A stretch of 64,000 bases of DNA, taken from the NCBI GenBank assembly GCA_004297225.1, contig SCUI01000010.1:434001-498000 (forward strand), given 5' to 3'. The notes beneath the pieces are model-generated. The model saw nothing but the letters and a program-made list of their open reading frames with translations. It had not been told where the DNA came from and searched no databases. This DNA comes from Lysobacteraceae bacterium. GTDB lineage: Bacteria; Pseudomonadota; Gammaproteobacteria; Xanthomonadales; Xanthomonadaceae. A program made the translations under genes and the position numbers. Below, one piece after another: positions 17,870-29,450 of this stretch (within the stretch, counting starts at the first letter, position 1; every line of letters starts with the position of its first letter).

Positions 17870-18724
17870 TCAGGGAGTGGCGCCCGCCTCCGCGCGCGCC
17901 TTCTGGATCAGCCGGTCGGTGATCGCCAGCACGTCCTGGTAGCTGCGGCCGCCGGTCACGCGGTATTTGCCGTTGACCACGATCGTCGGCGTGCCGGTCA
18001 CGCCGGTGCGGACCATGAACTGGCGCCCGCGGTTGACCTTGGCGGTGGTGGAGAAACTGTCCATGGCTGCGCGGAACTGCCTGGGATCGGCGCCGTACTT
18101 GCCGTACCACTGTGCGATCGCGGCTTCGTCCGGGGTCTCGCCTTCGCCAGGCAGGCTGTCCTCGATGTGGATGGCATGGAACATGGGGGTATGCGTGCGA
18201 TCCACAAGGCCCATGCCTTCGGCGACGTAGAACGCCTCGGCATACGGGGTCCACTGCGGACCGAACGGCGCCGGCACGTAGCTCACGCGGACGTCGGCCG
18301 GCAGGGTCTCTTCCCAGCTGGAAAACAGCGGTTCGATGCGCGCGCAGGCAGGGCAGACGTAGCCGAACACCTCCACCACCTCGATCTTGCCGTTCAGCGG
18401 CATCCACGGCTCGCCGTTGGGGATCTCTTCATAGTCGCGACCCTCGACCAGCGCGTTGGGGTCGGCTTCGTGGCTGTCGGCGGCCGGTGGCGTGGCGTCC
18501 GTGACGGCGGTGTCGCCGGCGGCAGCGGGATCGCCAGCGACGCTGGCACCTTCGGCAGCGGCGGCCGAAGCCGCGGCGGCTTCCGCTTCCGCGCTCGGGG
18601 AGGCGCTGGCCGGCGCGGTGGCGTCGGCGGCATCGCCGGCGGCCGGGGCCTCGGCATTGTTGCCGCAGGCGGCGAGCATCAGGGCACCCAGCAGGGCGGT
18701 CAGCAGCAGGGACGGTCGCTTCAT
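17870..18724 (-). CDS. DsbA-family thiol:disulfide oxidoreductase, lipoprotein
   Basis: A 284-residue exported DsbA homologue. The lipobox LMLAAC places the lipidated cysteine at residue 20, so the protein is membrane-anchored. An Ala/Asp/Ser/Pro-rich linker of about 70 residues follows. The thioredoxin-fold domain has the active site CPAC at residues 124-127 and the cis-proline loop TGTPTIVVNGKYR. It probably oxidises folding proteins in the periplasm. It sits next to a second, soluble DsbA with a different active site (CSHC). Tandem DsbA proteins are known in Xanthomonas relatives. Confidence 0.93.
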   Translation of the reverse strand: MKRPSLLLTALLGALMLAACGNNAEAPAAGDAADATAPASASPSAEAEAAAASAAAAEGASVAGDPAAAGDTAVTDATPPAADSHEADPNALVEGRDYEEIPNGEPWMPLNGKIEVVEVFGYVCPACARIEPLFSSWEETLPADVRVSYVPAPFGPQWTPYAEAFYVAEGMGLVDRTHTPMFHAIHIEDSLPGEGETPDEAAIAQWYGKYGADPRQFRAAMDSFSTTAKVNRGRQFMVRTGVTGTPTIVVNGKYRVTGGRSYQDVLAITDRLIQKARAEAGATP

Positions 18725-18779
18725 GGGGAGGCCTCCGGGCAGGATCGGCTACAGCGTGGCTCGAACGAAAATGGGGATT

Positions 18780-19409
18780 TCAGCGCGACCGGCGTAGTTG
18801 CGCGATCAACTGGTCGGCGATCCGCAGGCCTTCGGCGTGGGTTCGCGCAGTAATGCGGTAGCGGCCGTTGACCACCAAGGTGGGCGTACCGGGCAACTGG
18901 ATCGCCCTGGCCCAGTCGTAGGCGCGGCGCATCTGTTCGTCGACCTCCGGCGCTGCCATCGCCGCGCGCGCCCTGGCCTGGTCCAGGCCGTGCTGGCCGT
19001 AGAACCAGGCAAGTTCGCCGGGGGTTGCGTTGCGGGCCAGCAGGCCCTGGTCGTGGATCGCGTGGAACAGCGCGGCGTGGGTGCGGCCCAGCGCGCCGGC
19101 CTGTTCGGCCATGAAGAAGGCGCGCGCGAAGGGATCGCGCGCGTCGTAGGCGGCAGGCACGTACTGGAAGCGGACGTCGGCCGGCAGCTTGCGCACCCAG
19201 GCCTCGAGCGCGGGCTCGAATTCCGCGCAGTGCGAGCAGGTGTAGGCGAAGACCTCGACGACTTCGATCTTGCCGTCCAGCGGCTTCCAAGGGCCGGCGT
19301 CGACCAGCGCGTAGTCGCGGCCTTCGACCAGGACGGGAGGACTGTCGGCTGGCGCGGCAAGCGCGCCCAGCGGCATCAACAACAGGAGCAGCGAGAGGAA
19401 CGCCTTCAT
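18780..19409 (-). CDS. dsbA: DsbA-family thiol:disulfide oxidoreductase, periplasmic
   Basis: A 209-residue secreted DsbA. Signal peptide residues 1-19 (cleavage after ALA), active site CSHC at residues 58-61, DsbA helical insertion, and cis-proline loop LPGTPTLVVNGRYR. The mature length is typical. The start is the ATG at 19409, because the upstream GTG at 19418 would add three residues with no gain. The CSHC dipeptide differs from CPHC of E. coli DsbA and CPAC of the neighbouring paralogue, so the two may differ in redox potential or partners. It lies 13 bases after the cytochrome c4 gene on the same strand. Confidence 0.92.
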   Translation of the reverse strand: MKAFLSLLLLLMPLGALAAPADSPPVLVEGRDYALVDAGPWKPLDGKIEVVEVFAYTCSHCAEFEPALEAWVRKLPADVRFQYVPAAYDARDPFARAFFMAEQAGALGRTHAALFHAIHDQGLLARNATPGELAWFYGQHGLDQARARAAMAAPEVDEQMRRAYDWARAIQLPGTPTLVVNGRYRITARTHAEGLRIADQLIAQLRRSR

Positions 19410-19422
19410 CGCCGCCACCGGT

Positions 19423-20298
19423 TCAGGGCGCGGCGACCCGGGCCGGAGTGCTGGCCTGGGCTTCGTCGCTGCGCGGGTGCAGGCCCTGCAGATAGGTAGC
19501 CAGGGCGTTGATCTCCTGGTCGGTCAGGTCCTTGGCGACGGTCGCCATGACCTGGAACAGCGGCTGGTCCTGCAGCGTCGGCACGCCGTCGCGGTACTCC
19601 TGCAGGCGGCGCGCGGCATAGGCCTCGAACTGGCCGGCCACGTGCGGGTAGGCCGGGCCCGGGTTGCCGGCGCCGGTGGGGCCGTGGCAAGCCATGCACG
19701 CCGGGATCCCGCGCTGGGCGTCGCCGCCGCGATAGAGCTTCTCGCCGATCTGGTAGAACTTCATGCCCTGGTAGGGGCCTTCCTCGGTGACCAGGGTGTC
19801 GTCGGCGATCCCCGCGCCTGCCGCCTGCTGCGCGTAGAAGGCGCCGATGTCGCGCATGTCCTGCGCCGATAGCGGCTTGGCCATCGGGATCATCACCATC
19901 GCCATGCCGGTGTTGCGCTGTTCGCCCTTGAACAGGGCCAGCTGCTGGGCGATGTAGCGCTCGGGCATGCCGGCCAGCCGCGGGTACATGTCGGTGGGCG
20001 GGTTGCCGTCCATGCCGTGGCAGGCGGCGCAGGCGCCGGCCTTGGTCGCGCCGGCCTTGGCATCGCCCCAATGGGTCTTGGCCAGATCCGTGATCGCCGT
20101 GGTATCCAGCGGCGCCTGCACCACCGGCGCGGCGTCCGGCAGCGGAGTCACCGTGGTCCCGCTGGTCGCGTCCGCCGCCGGTGCCGCGGCCGGCTCGACG
20201 GCGGGCTCGGCAGCAGGCTCGGCGGTCTGGGCGTAGGCGACGGCCGCCAGCGCGAAGGTGGCGAGGGCAGCGATACCGAAGGCGCGGGCGTGGCGCAT
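19423..20298 (-). CDS. Dihaem cytochrome c4
   Basis: A periplasmic electron carrier of 291 residues with a signal peptide and two c-type haem sites, CAACH at residues 90-94 and CMACH at 201-205. Methionine-rich segments (GMAMVMIPMAKPLS) supply the axial ligand. Each half repeats the same fold, as expected for cytochrome c4, which feeds terminal oxidases. Between signal peptide and first haem is an unusually Ala/Pro/Glu-rich spacer of about 45 residues. The ATG at 20298 has GGAG 8 bases upstream. It is divergent from engB, as in many gammaproteobacteria. Confidence 0.94.
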   Translation of the reverse strand: MRHARAFGIAALATFALAAVAYAQTAEPAAEPAVEPAAAPAADATSGTTVTPLPDAAPVVQAPLDTTAITDLAKTHWGDAKAGATKAGACAACHGMDGNPPTDMYPRLAGMPERYIAQQLALFKGEQRNTGMAMVMIPMAKPLSAQDMRDIGAFYAQQAAGAGIADDTLVTEEGPYQGMKFYQIGEKLYRGGDAQRGIPACMACHGPTGAGNPGPAYPHVAGQFEAYAARRLQEYRDGVPTLQDQPLFQVMATVAKDLTDQEINALATYLQGLHPRSDEAQASTPARVAAP

Positions 20299-20370
20299 GC
20301 GAAGCTCCAGGAACACGTGGGACGGCGCGCCGGGCGCGACCGTATAGACGCGGAATTATATGCTAGCCCG

Positions 20371-21009
20371 ATGGCAGCCCCCAATCCCCTCGCCCGCGCC
20401 ACCTATCTGCTGGCCGCGCACAACCACCGCCAGTTGCCCGCCGACGGCGGATTCGAGGTCGCGTTCGCCGGGCGTTCCAACGCCGGCAAGTCCAGCGCAT
20501 TGAACGCCCTGTGCCAGCGCAACGCGCTGGCGCGGGTGTCGAAGACGCCGGGCCGCACCCAGCAGCTGGTCTATTTCGACGTGACCCCGCCGGGGATCGA
20601 CCGGGAGGCGGCGCCGGCGGACGCGCGCTACCTGGTGGACCTGCCCGGCTACGGCTACGCCAAGGTGCCGCAGGACCTGCAGGCGCACTGGCAGGCGTTC
20701 CTCGACGCCTGGTTCGGCAGCCGCCAGGCATTGCGCGGGCTGGTGGTGGTGATGGACATCCGCCATCCGCTGAAGGACTACGACCGGCAGATGATCGGCT
20801 ACGCGGTGCGCCGCGGTCTGCCGGCGCACGCGCTGCTGACCAAGGCCGACAAGCTCGGCCGCGGCGCCCAGGGCAGCGCCGTGCTGGCGGTGCGGCGCGA
20901 ACTGTCCTCGGCCTACGGCGACACGGTGAGCGTGCAGGCGTTCTCGGCCGAGTCGAAGCAGGGAGTGGACGAGGCGCGGGCGGTGGTGACCGGCTGGCTG
21001 GAACTGTAG
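20371..21009 (+). CDS. engB: Ribosome biogenesis GTPase EngB/YihA
   Basis: A 212-residue small GTPase needed for 50S assembly. G1 [17 protein letters not shown]2 region [11 protein letters not shown]3 [13 protein letters not shown], and G4 LLTKADKLG are all present and in order. Length is normal. The leader before the ATG is short, with the sequence TATGCT seven bases upstream of the start codon as a possible -10 element. The TAG stop codon is the TAG of a GTAG-type palindromic repeat that begins at 21006. Confidence 0.95.
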   Translation: MAAPNPLARATYLLAAHNHRQLPADGGFEVAFAGRSNAGKSSALNALCQRNALARVSKTPGRTQQLVYFDVTPPGIDREAAPADARYLVDLPGYGYAKVPQDLQAHWQAFLDAWFGSRQALRGLVVVMDIRHPLKDYDRQMIGYAVRRGLPAHALLTKADKLGRGAQGSAVLAVRRELSSAYGDTVSVQAFSAESKQGVDEARAVVTGWLEL

Positions 21010-21073
21010 AGCCGACCCATGGTCGGCTGAAGCCTTGCCGGGGATCCGTCAGCCGACCATGGGTCGGCTCTAC
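21006..21073. repeat. Paired inverted GTAG-type REPs (copies 2 and 3)
   Basis: Two 23-base elements in inverted orientation (21006-21028 reading GTAGAGCCGACCCATGG..., and 21051-21073 its complement) separated by 22 bases. Each is itself a near palindrome, and the pair can form one long hairpin. The unit supplies the engB stop codon and ends nine bases before the gshA ATG. A second pair at 38993-39060 has exactly the same length and a similar spacer. Confidence 0.93.
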
Positions 21074-21082
21074 AATCCGCAC

Positions 21083-22447
21083 ATGTCCGGTCCCAGCAGC
21101 GTCGCCGAATCCCCCCTCACCGATCGCCGCGACCTGGTCGAGTACCTGGCGCGCGGCGCGCGCCCGCGCGAACAATGGCGCATCGGCACCGAGCACGAGA
21201 AGTTCGGCTTCCGCCTGGACGACCTGCGCCCGCCCACGTTCGACGGCGAGCGCGGCATCGAGGCGTTGCTGAAGGGGCTCACGCGCTTCGGCTGGCTGCC
21301 GGTGGAGGAAAAGGGCCGGGTCGTCGCGCTGGTGCGCAACGGCGCCTCGGTGACGCTGGAACCGGCGGGGCAACTCGAACTTTCCGGCGCGGTGGTCGAA
21401 ACCATCCACCAGACCTGCTGCGAAGTCGATCGCCACCTGGTGGAGGTGAAGGCGGTCGCCGACGAACTCGGCCTGGGCTTCCTCGGCATGGGCTTCCAGC
21501 CCAAGTGGACCCGCGCGGACATGCCGTGGATGCCCAAGGGCCGCTACAGGATCATGCGCGAGTACATGCCCAAGGTCGGCTCGCTCGGCCTGGACATGAT
21601 GACCCGCACCTGCACCGTGCAGGTCAACCTGGACGTCGGCAGCGAAGCGGACATGGTGAAGAAGTTCCGCGTTTCGCTGGCGCTGCAGCCGGTGGCCACG
21701 GCGCTGTTCGCCGATTCGCCGTTCACCGACGGCAAGCCCAACGGGTTCCAGTCGTATCGCTCGCACATCTGGACCGACACCGATCCGGGTCGCACCGGCA
21801 TGCTCGACTTCGTGTTCGAGGACGGCTTCGGTTACGAGCGTTACGTGGATTACCTGCTCGGCGTGCCGATGTACTTCAGCTATCGCGGCGGCGAGTACAT
21901 CGACCTCAGCGGCAAGTCGTTCCGCGATTTCATGGATGGCAAGCTCGATGCGCTGCCGGGTGCGCGGCCGACCCTGCGCGACTGGTCCGACCACATGACC
22001 ACCGCGTTCCCGGAAGTGCGGCTGAAGCAGTACCTGGAAATGCGCGGCGCCGACGGCGGCCCCTGGAACCGGCTGTGCGCGCTGCCGGCGTTCTGGGTCG
22101 GCCTGTTGTACGACGACGCGGCGCTGGACGCGGCCTGGGACCTGGTCAAGGACTTCACCCGCGAGGAGCGCCACGCGCTGCGCGACGGCGTGCCGAAACA
22201 CGCGCTGAAGCTGCCTTTCCGCGGCGCCACCGTGCGCGAACTGGCGCTGCGCGCGCTGGAGATCTCCGCAGCCGGCCTGCAGCGCCGCGATCGCCATAAC
22301 CGCAACGGTGCCGACGAAAGCATCTTCCTGACGCCGTTGATCGACCTGGCCGAAGCCAACGAAACGCCGGCCGAGCGCAAGCTGGCGCTGTTCCATGGCG
22401 AGTGGGGCGGCAGCGTGGATCCGGTGTTCCGGGAGTTCGCGTACTGA
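21083..22447 (+). CDS. gshA: Glutamate-cysteine ligase (GCS2/plant-proteobacterial type)
   Basis: Catalyses the first step of glutathione synthesis. The 454-residue protein has [13 protein letters not shown] near residue 35, then [37 protein letters not shown] and [14 protein letters not shown], matching the class of ligases shared by plants, alphaproteobacteria and Xanthomonadaceae rather than E. coli GshA. The ATG at 21083 lies nine bases after an inverted repeat pair. Genes for glutathione-dependent formaldehyde oxidation follow immediately on the same strand, a functional grouping, though gshB is not in the window. Confidence 0.94.
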   Translation: MSGPSSVAESPLTDRRDLVEYLARGARPREQWRIGTEHEKFGFRLDDLRPPTFDGERGIEALLKGLTRFGWLPVEEKGRVVALVRNGASVTLEPAGQLELSGAVVETIHQTCCEVDRHLVEVKAVADELGLGFLGMGFQPKWTRADMPWMPKGRYRIMREYMPKVGSLGLDMMTRTCTVQVNLDVGSEADMVKKFRVSLALQPVATALFADSPFTDGKPNGFQSYRSHIWTDTDPGRTGMLDFVFEDGFGYERYVDYLLGVPMYFSYRGGEYIDLSGKSFRDFMDGKLDALPGARPTLRDWSDHMTTAFPEVRLKQYLEMRGADGGPWNRLCALPAFWVGLLYDDAALDAAWDLVKDFTREERHALRDGVPKHALKLPFRGATVRELALRALEISAAGLQRRDRHNRNGADESIFLTPLIDLAEANETPAERKLALFHGEWGGSVDPVFREFAY

Positions 22448-22452
22448 CGTGA

Positions 22453-23613
<1,161 letters not shown>

Positions 23614-23614
23614 C

Positions 23615-24448
23615 ATGACGCAGCGCCTGGAACACCACGCCTGTTTCGGCGGCTGGCAGGACGTCTACCGCCATCGTTCCGAAGTGCTGGGTTGCGACAT
23701 GACCGTCGGCGTCTATTTCCCGCCGCAGGCAGAACAGCGCCCGTGCCCGGTGCTGTACTGGCTGAGCGGCCTGACCTGCACCGAGCAGAACTTCATCACC
23801 AAGGCCGGTGCGCAGCGGTACGCGGCCGAGCACGGCATCATCCTGGTCGCGCCGGACACCAGTCCGCGCGGCGAAGGCGTGGCCGACGCCGATCGTTACG
23901 ATCTCGGCCAGGGCGCCGGCTTCTACGTCGATGCCACGCAGGCGCCGTGGGCCGCGCACTACCGGATGCAGGAATACGTGGCGCGCGAGTTGCCCGCCTG
24001 GGTCGAGTCCGATCCGGCGGCGAGCGAGGTGCGCGCCATCAGCGGGCATTCGATGGGCGGCCACGGCGCGCTGGTGACCGCGTTGCGCAATCCCGGTCGC
24101 TATCGCAGCGTCTCGGCGTTCTCGCCGATCGTCGCGCCGTCACGGGTGCCGTGGGGCGAACAGGCGCTCGCCGCCTACCTCGGCGACGACCGCGAGGCGT
24201 GGAAGCAGTGGGATGCGACCGAGCTGGTCGCCGGCGCGAAGGAGAAGCTGCCGGTGCTGGTCGACCAGGGCGACGCCGACGAGTTCCTCGAGCGCGAACT
24301 GCGCCCGGAACTGCTGCGCGAGGCCTGCGCCGCCGCCGGCCATCCGCTCGAGCTGCGGATGCAGCCCGGCTACGACCACAGCTACTACTTCATCTCCACT
24401 TTCATCGGCGAGCACATCGCCTGGCACGCCAGACACCTGCGCCCGTAG
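23615..24448 (+). CDS. fghA: S-formylglutathione hydrolase
   Basis: Hydrolyses S-formylglutathione to formate and glutathione, the second step of formaldehyde detoxification. The 277-residue alpha/beta hydrolase has the nucleophile elbow GHSMGGHGAL, the oxyanion region YWLSGLTCTEQNFI, and a C-terminal catalytic Asp (LVDQGDADEFL) and His (GYDHSYYFI). Length is normal. Its TAG stop is provided by the GTAG end of a palindromic repeat at 24445, which also separates it from a convergent gene. Confidence 0.96.
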   Translation: MTQRLEHHACFGGWQDVYRHRSEVLGCDMTVGVYFPPQAEQRPCPVLYWLSGLTCTEQNFITKAGAQRYAAEHGIILVAPDTSPRGEGVADADRYDLGQGAGFYVDATQAPWAAHYRMQEYVARELPAWVESDPAASEVRAISGHSMGGHGALVTALRNPGRYRSVSAFSPIVAPSRVPWGEQALAAYLGDDREAWKQWDATELVAGAKEKLPVLVDQGDADEFLERELRPELLREACAAAGHPLELRMQPGYDHSYYFISTFIGEHIAWHARHLRP

Positions 24449-24467
24449 AGCCGACCCATGGTCGGCT
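24445..24467 (+). repeat. GTAG-type REP palindrome (copy 4)
   Basis: A 23-base copy reading GTAGAGCCGACCCATGG and continuing TCGGCT. It contains the fghA stop codon and lies between fghA and a convergent hypothetical gene, a position suited to a bidirectional transcription terminator. With copy 5 at 24830, in inverted orientation, it brackets that hypothetical gene. Confidence 0.93.
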
Positions 24468-24473
24468 GCGGGT

Positions 24474-24818
24474 TCAGGCCTCGGACACGTCGCGCAGTTC
24501 CCAGCCGCTGCCGGCCAGCAGCCGCAGGCGATGGCGCAGCACGCTGCCGGGGATGGTGGTGATCGCGATCAGGTCGATGTGCAGGTCGTGCTGTTTGCCG
24601 GTGACCGTGGCGCCGGGATCGACGGCGCCAAGCGCGGGATCGACCTCGTCCGGGTCTTCCTGCACGTCGCGCCAGCGTTCGAACAGGCCGCCGCCGCGCA
24701 ACGCGGCCTGCAGTTCTTCGGCAAGGCCGTCGGCGCCCTGGCTGCGGAACGCGAACGCGGGGTCGTTGCCGCGCGCTTGCGCGGGATCGGGCAGGGCGAT
24801 GTGGTAACGGATGCTCAT
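24474..24818 (-). CDS. Hypothetical protein flanked by inverted REPs
   Basis: Unrecognised acidic soluble protein of 114 residues. It starts MSIRYHIALPDPAQARGN, has a central acidic stretch (VQEDPDEVDPALGAVDPG) and ends in an amphipathic segment LRHRLRLLAGSGWELRDV. There is no signal peptide, membrane segment or known motif. It occupies almost the entire space between two inverted copies of the GTAG repeat: six bases from one side and eleven from the other. GC content is like that of its neighbours. Coding is supported by an open frame and by well-defined boundaries, not by homology. Confidence 0.65.
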   Translation of the reverse strand: MSIRYHIALPDPAQARGNDPAFAFRSQGADGLAEELQAALRGGGLFERWRDVQEDPDEVDPALGAVDPGATVTGKQHDLHIDLIAITTIPGSVLRHRLRLLAGSGWELRDVSEA

Positions 24819-24829
24819 GGGGCGAGCAT

Positions 24830-24852
24830 AGCCGACCATGGGTCGGCTCTAC
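24830..24852 (-). repeat. GTAG-type REP palindrome (copy 5)
   Basis: A 23-base copy with its GTAG end on the minus strand at 24849-24852. The TAG in that end is the stop codon of the DegV gene. The copy is inverted relative to the one at 24445. Confidence 0.93.
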
Positions 24853-25790
24853 GAGAAGGCGTGTGCTTCCGCCGCGAAGCCCAGGCACAGCGCGCCCTTG
24901 CCGACATTGACCATGCCGGTCAGGCCCATCACCGCCTCGAACACCTCGATGTTCTGTTCGCGGCAGGCCGCGCGCAGTTCCTCGTAGCCGGGCAGCGCGC
25001 GCATTTCCGCCAGTTCGCCGCCGTAGCTCAGGCACATGGTCGGCGTCATCAGGCCCTTGCGCACGCGTTCGGCGGCGAAATCGAACAGGCGCCTGGCCGC
25101 CGACTCGCTGCCCTTCACCTTGGCCACCGGGCCGGTCTCGCCGCGGTTGCAATGCAGGATCGGCTTGATGTCGAGCGCGCTGCCAAGGGTGGCACTGAGC
25201 AGGCTGACGCTGCGGTCGCCGCGCTTGCGGGTGCGGGCGCGCAGGTAGTGCAGGTCCTGGGCGATGAGGTAGGCGTGGGTGTGCAGCGCCAGGTTCTCCA
25301 GGCGCGCGCGGATCTTGGCCACGCCCTCGCCGCCCTCGATCAGGCGTGCCGCCTCGACCGCGGTGACGCCCTGGCCGGCGAACACGTTCTGGCTGTCGAT
25401 CACGCGCAGCGCGAACGGGGTGTCGTGGCCGGCGGCATGGCGGATGGGCCGGTATTCGTTGAGGATCGCGAAGCTGGCCTGGGTCGCGTTCTCGTAGATC
25501 GCGCTGCGGGTCTTCGAGGTGGTGAGGCAGAAGACGTGGTCGTAGTCCTTCACCAGCCGGCCCAGGAACAGTTCCTGGATCTGCTGCACGGTGAACGGCG
25601 AGGTTTCCGCGTCGGCGCCGCGCTCGGCGATGTGCGTCTGCAGGAACTGCAGGGTCGCCTGTTCGTCGCGCAGGTCGGTGAGCGAGTCCTCGCCGATGTG
25701 GATGGTGACGGGCAGCAGCGAGATGTTGTGCTGGCGGTAGTACGCGGCCGGCAGGTCGCAGGCCGAGTCGACGACGAGTCCGATGCGCAT
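24849..25790 (-). CDS. DegV family fatty-acid-binding protein
   Basis: A 313-residue DegV protein. It starts MRIGLVVDSACDLPAAYY, the family's N-terminal strand with the D-S-x-x-D motif, followed by LLPVTIHIGEDSLTD, a TSPFTVQQIQELF segment and VFCLTTSKTRSAIYENA. These proteins bind a fatty-acid chain and, in Gram-positives, act as FakB partners of the FakA kinase. No FakA gene is visible here. The stop codon lies in a GTAG repeat. The gene is divergent from AMP nucleosidase across a 139-base spacer in which I see no clear promoter. Confidence 0.9.
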   Translation of the reverse strand: MRIGLVVDSACDLPAAYYRQHNISLLPVTIHIGEDSLTDLRDEQATLQFLQTHIAERGADAETSPFTVQQIQELFLGRLVKDYDHVFCLTTSKTRSAIYENATQASFAILNEYRPIRHAAGHDTPFALRVIDSQNVFAGQGVTAVEAARLIEGGEGVAKIRARLENLALHTHAYLIAQDLHYLRARTRKRGDRSVSLLSATLGSALDIKPILHCNRGETGPVAKVKGSESAARRLFDFAAERVRKGLMTPTMCLSYGGELAEMRALPGYEELRAACREQNIEVFEAVMGLTGMVNVGKGALCLGFAAEAHAFS

Positions 25791-25929
25791 GGCGTATCTG
25801 TTCCTGGGTCCCCTGGGGGCAACGCTACCCGAAAGCCGCCGGGCTTGCATCCGCCCGCGTATGGCCGGGGCCGGCTTGCCGCCGCGGCGCAACCGGGCGG
25901 ACACTGGAGGGCCGCAGGGACCAGTCGCC

Positions 25930-26700
25930 ATGAAAGAAAAAGAACAGATCGTCGACAACTGGCTGCCGCGCTACACCGGGGTGCCGCTGGACGGGTTCGG
26001 CGAGCACATCCTGCTGACCAACTTCGGCGGCTACCTGGGCCATTTCGCCCGGCTGATGGGCACGCAGGTCGTCGGTGAGGACCGGCCGATGCCCAGCGCC
26101 ACCGCCGACGGCATCACCATGATCAACTTCGGCATGGGCAGCCCGAACGCGGCGACCATGATGGACCTGCTGTCGGCGATCGCGCCCAAGGCGGTGCTGT
26201 TCCTGGGCAAATGCGGCGGGCTCAAGCGCAAGAACCAGCTCGGCGACCTGATCCTGCCGATCGCCGCGATCCGCGGCGAGGGCACCAGCGACGACTACCT
26301 GCCGCCGCAGGTGCCGGCGCTGCCGGCGTTCGCGCTGCAGCGCGCGGTCTCGACCATGGTCCGGGACCTCGGCCTGGATTACTGGACCGGCACGGTCTAC
26401 ACCACCAACCGCCGCGTCTGGGAACACGACGAGGCGTTCAAGGAACGGCTGCGGATCATGCGCTGCATGGCGGTGGACATGGAGACGGCGACGATCTTCG
26501 CCGCCGGCTTCGCCAACCGCATTCCGTCAGGCGCGCTGCTGCTGGTAAGCGACCAGCCGATGGTGCCCGAGGGCGTCAAGACCGAGGCCTCCGACGCCAA
26601 GGTCAGCGCGTCCTATGTCGAATCGCACATCCAGGTCGGCATCGAAGCGCTGCGCCTGATCCGCCGCCACGGAAAGTCAGTTCGACACCTGCGTTTCTAG
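25930..26700 (+). CDS. amn: AMP nucleosidase (short form)
   Basis: Hydrolyses AMP to adenine and ribose 5-phosphate. The 256-residue protein is a phosphorylase-type nucleosidase with INFGMGSPNAATMMDLLSA, FLGKCGGLKRKNQLGD, and the nucleoside-binding CMAVDMETATIFAAGF plus LLVSDQPMVPEG. It corresponds to the short form, lacking the extra N-terminal domain of E. coli Amn. The ATG is chosen because it follows the ribosome-site-poor but sole plausible leader and gives MKEKEQIVDNWLP. Its end overlaps the convergent amidohydrolase by 24 bases. Confidence 0.88.
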   Translation: MKEKEQIVDNWLPRYTGVPLDGFGEHILLTNFGGYLGHFARLMGTQVVGEDRPMPSATADGITMINFGMGSPNAATMMDLLSAIAPKAVLFLGKCGGLKRKNQLGDLILPIAAIRGEGTSDDYLPPQVPALPAFALQRAVSTMVRDLGLDYWTGTVYTTNRRVWEHDEAFKERLRIMRCMAVDMETATIFAAGFANRIPSGALLLVSDQPMVPEGVKTEASDAKVSASYVESHIQVGIEALRLIRRHGKSVRHLRF

Positions 26701-27947
26701 GTAGCGGTCGCGCAGCTCGGTCTGGCGCGAGCGCATCGGCATCGCGCGGCCGTCGAGCCAGACTTGGTCGGCGGTGGCATTGACCTCGAGCGGGTCGCCG
26801 TTCCACAGCACCAGGTCCGCGCGCATGCCGGGCGCGATGCTGCCCAGTTGCCCGGCCACGCCCAGGACCTGCGCCGGCACCGACGTGACGCCCGCGAGTC
26901 CCGCTTCCCATGGCAGGCCGTTGGCCACCGCGTTGCCGGCCAGCTGGCGCACCTTGCGCGCGTTGTGCGAGGCATCGCCGGACTGGCTGAAGCCCACGCG
27001 CACGCCGGCGGCATGCAGGCGCGCGGCGTTTTCCATGCTCGCGCCGAGGCTGTCGAAGCTGCCCGGCAGGTTGGCCAGCGGATCCACGAACACCGCCACC
27101 TTCGCCGCCGCCAGTTGCGGTGCCACCGCCCAGGCCTCGGCGCCGCCGGAAATCGCGACGCGCACGCCATGGCGATCGGCCCAGCGCAACAGCTGCACGA
27201 TGTCGGCGGCGCGGTCGACCTCGACCATCCACAAGCCATCGCCGTCGACGAAGCGCTTGAGCGTGGCGCGTCCGGCCGGGGTCAGCAGCGAATGCCGCGA
27301 GTCCGGCGCGATGCGGCCGCGGGCCTCGTCGATCAGCTGGTCGAGCAGCATCCACTGCGCCGCGCGCGAATCGCCGGTGAGCCCGGCGTTCTCCGAGCCC
27401 AGCGCAACGAACAGCACCTTCGGCCCCAGCGGATCGATGCCGCCGTCCAGGCGCACGGTGCCGCCCTGGCCGGCGACGATCGAGCCGCCGCGGGTGGCGC
27501 CTGCATGCAGCAGCGTGTAGCCGATGCCTTCCACGCGCGCGACCGGCACCAGCGCCGACGCCGGGTTGTAGGCGAGGGTGACGTCGAATTCGGGGCGCAC
27601 CGTCATCCGCGCGGCATCGCTGCCGCCCAGCGACAGCGACGCGTCCACCGTGCTGCCTTCGCCGGAGACTTCCTCGATGCCGATGCCGGTGATGCCGCCG
27701 AACAGTGCCGGTGTCAGCGCACGGCCGTCGGCCTCGACCACGGTGGCGTTGCCGGCGGCCAGGCCCCGGCCGATCGCGGCGACGCGGCCGTCTCGCACCA
27801 GTACGTCGGCGCCCTTGAGCGAGCCTTGCGCGGCGGCGGTATGCACGGTGGCGTTGCGCACCAGCAGGTCCTGCGCGAACGCGTGCGATGCGGACAGCAC
27901 CAGCAGGCCGGCGGCCGCGGTGGTGGCCAGGCGCGAAGCGAAGCGGC

Positions 27948-27951
<4 letters not shown>
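26677..27951 (-). CDS. Secreted amidohydrolase-family protein
   Basis: A 424-residue exported protein with a signal peptide (cleavage after AFA, about residue 23), then the amidohydrolase-type N-terminal beta sandwich (LLVRNATVHT, ADVLVRDGRVAAIGRG). The barrel metal ligands are poorly conserved: the usual HxH after strand 1 appears as TGIGIEEV, so the protein may be non-catalytic or bind metal differently. The C-terminus APGMRADLVLWNGDPLEV is typical of the superfamily. It overlaps the upstream amidohydrolase by four bases and probably acts with it in the periplasm. Confidence 0.85.
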
Positions 27952-29366
<1,415 letters not shown>

Positions 29367-29450
29367 GGACTGATCTCCCCTCAGTCCGTAGACGCTACCG
29401 TCAGTCGCGCCAGCCGCCAACCCTGCCCAAGGTCATGGGCAAACGGATGT

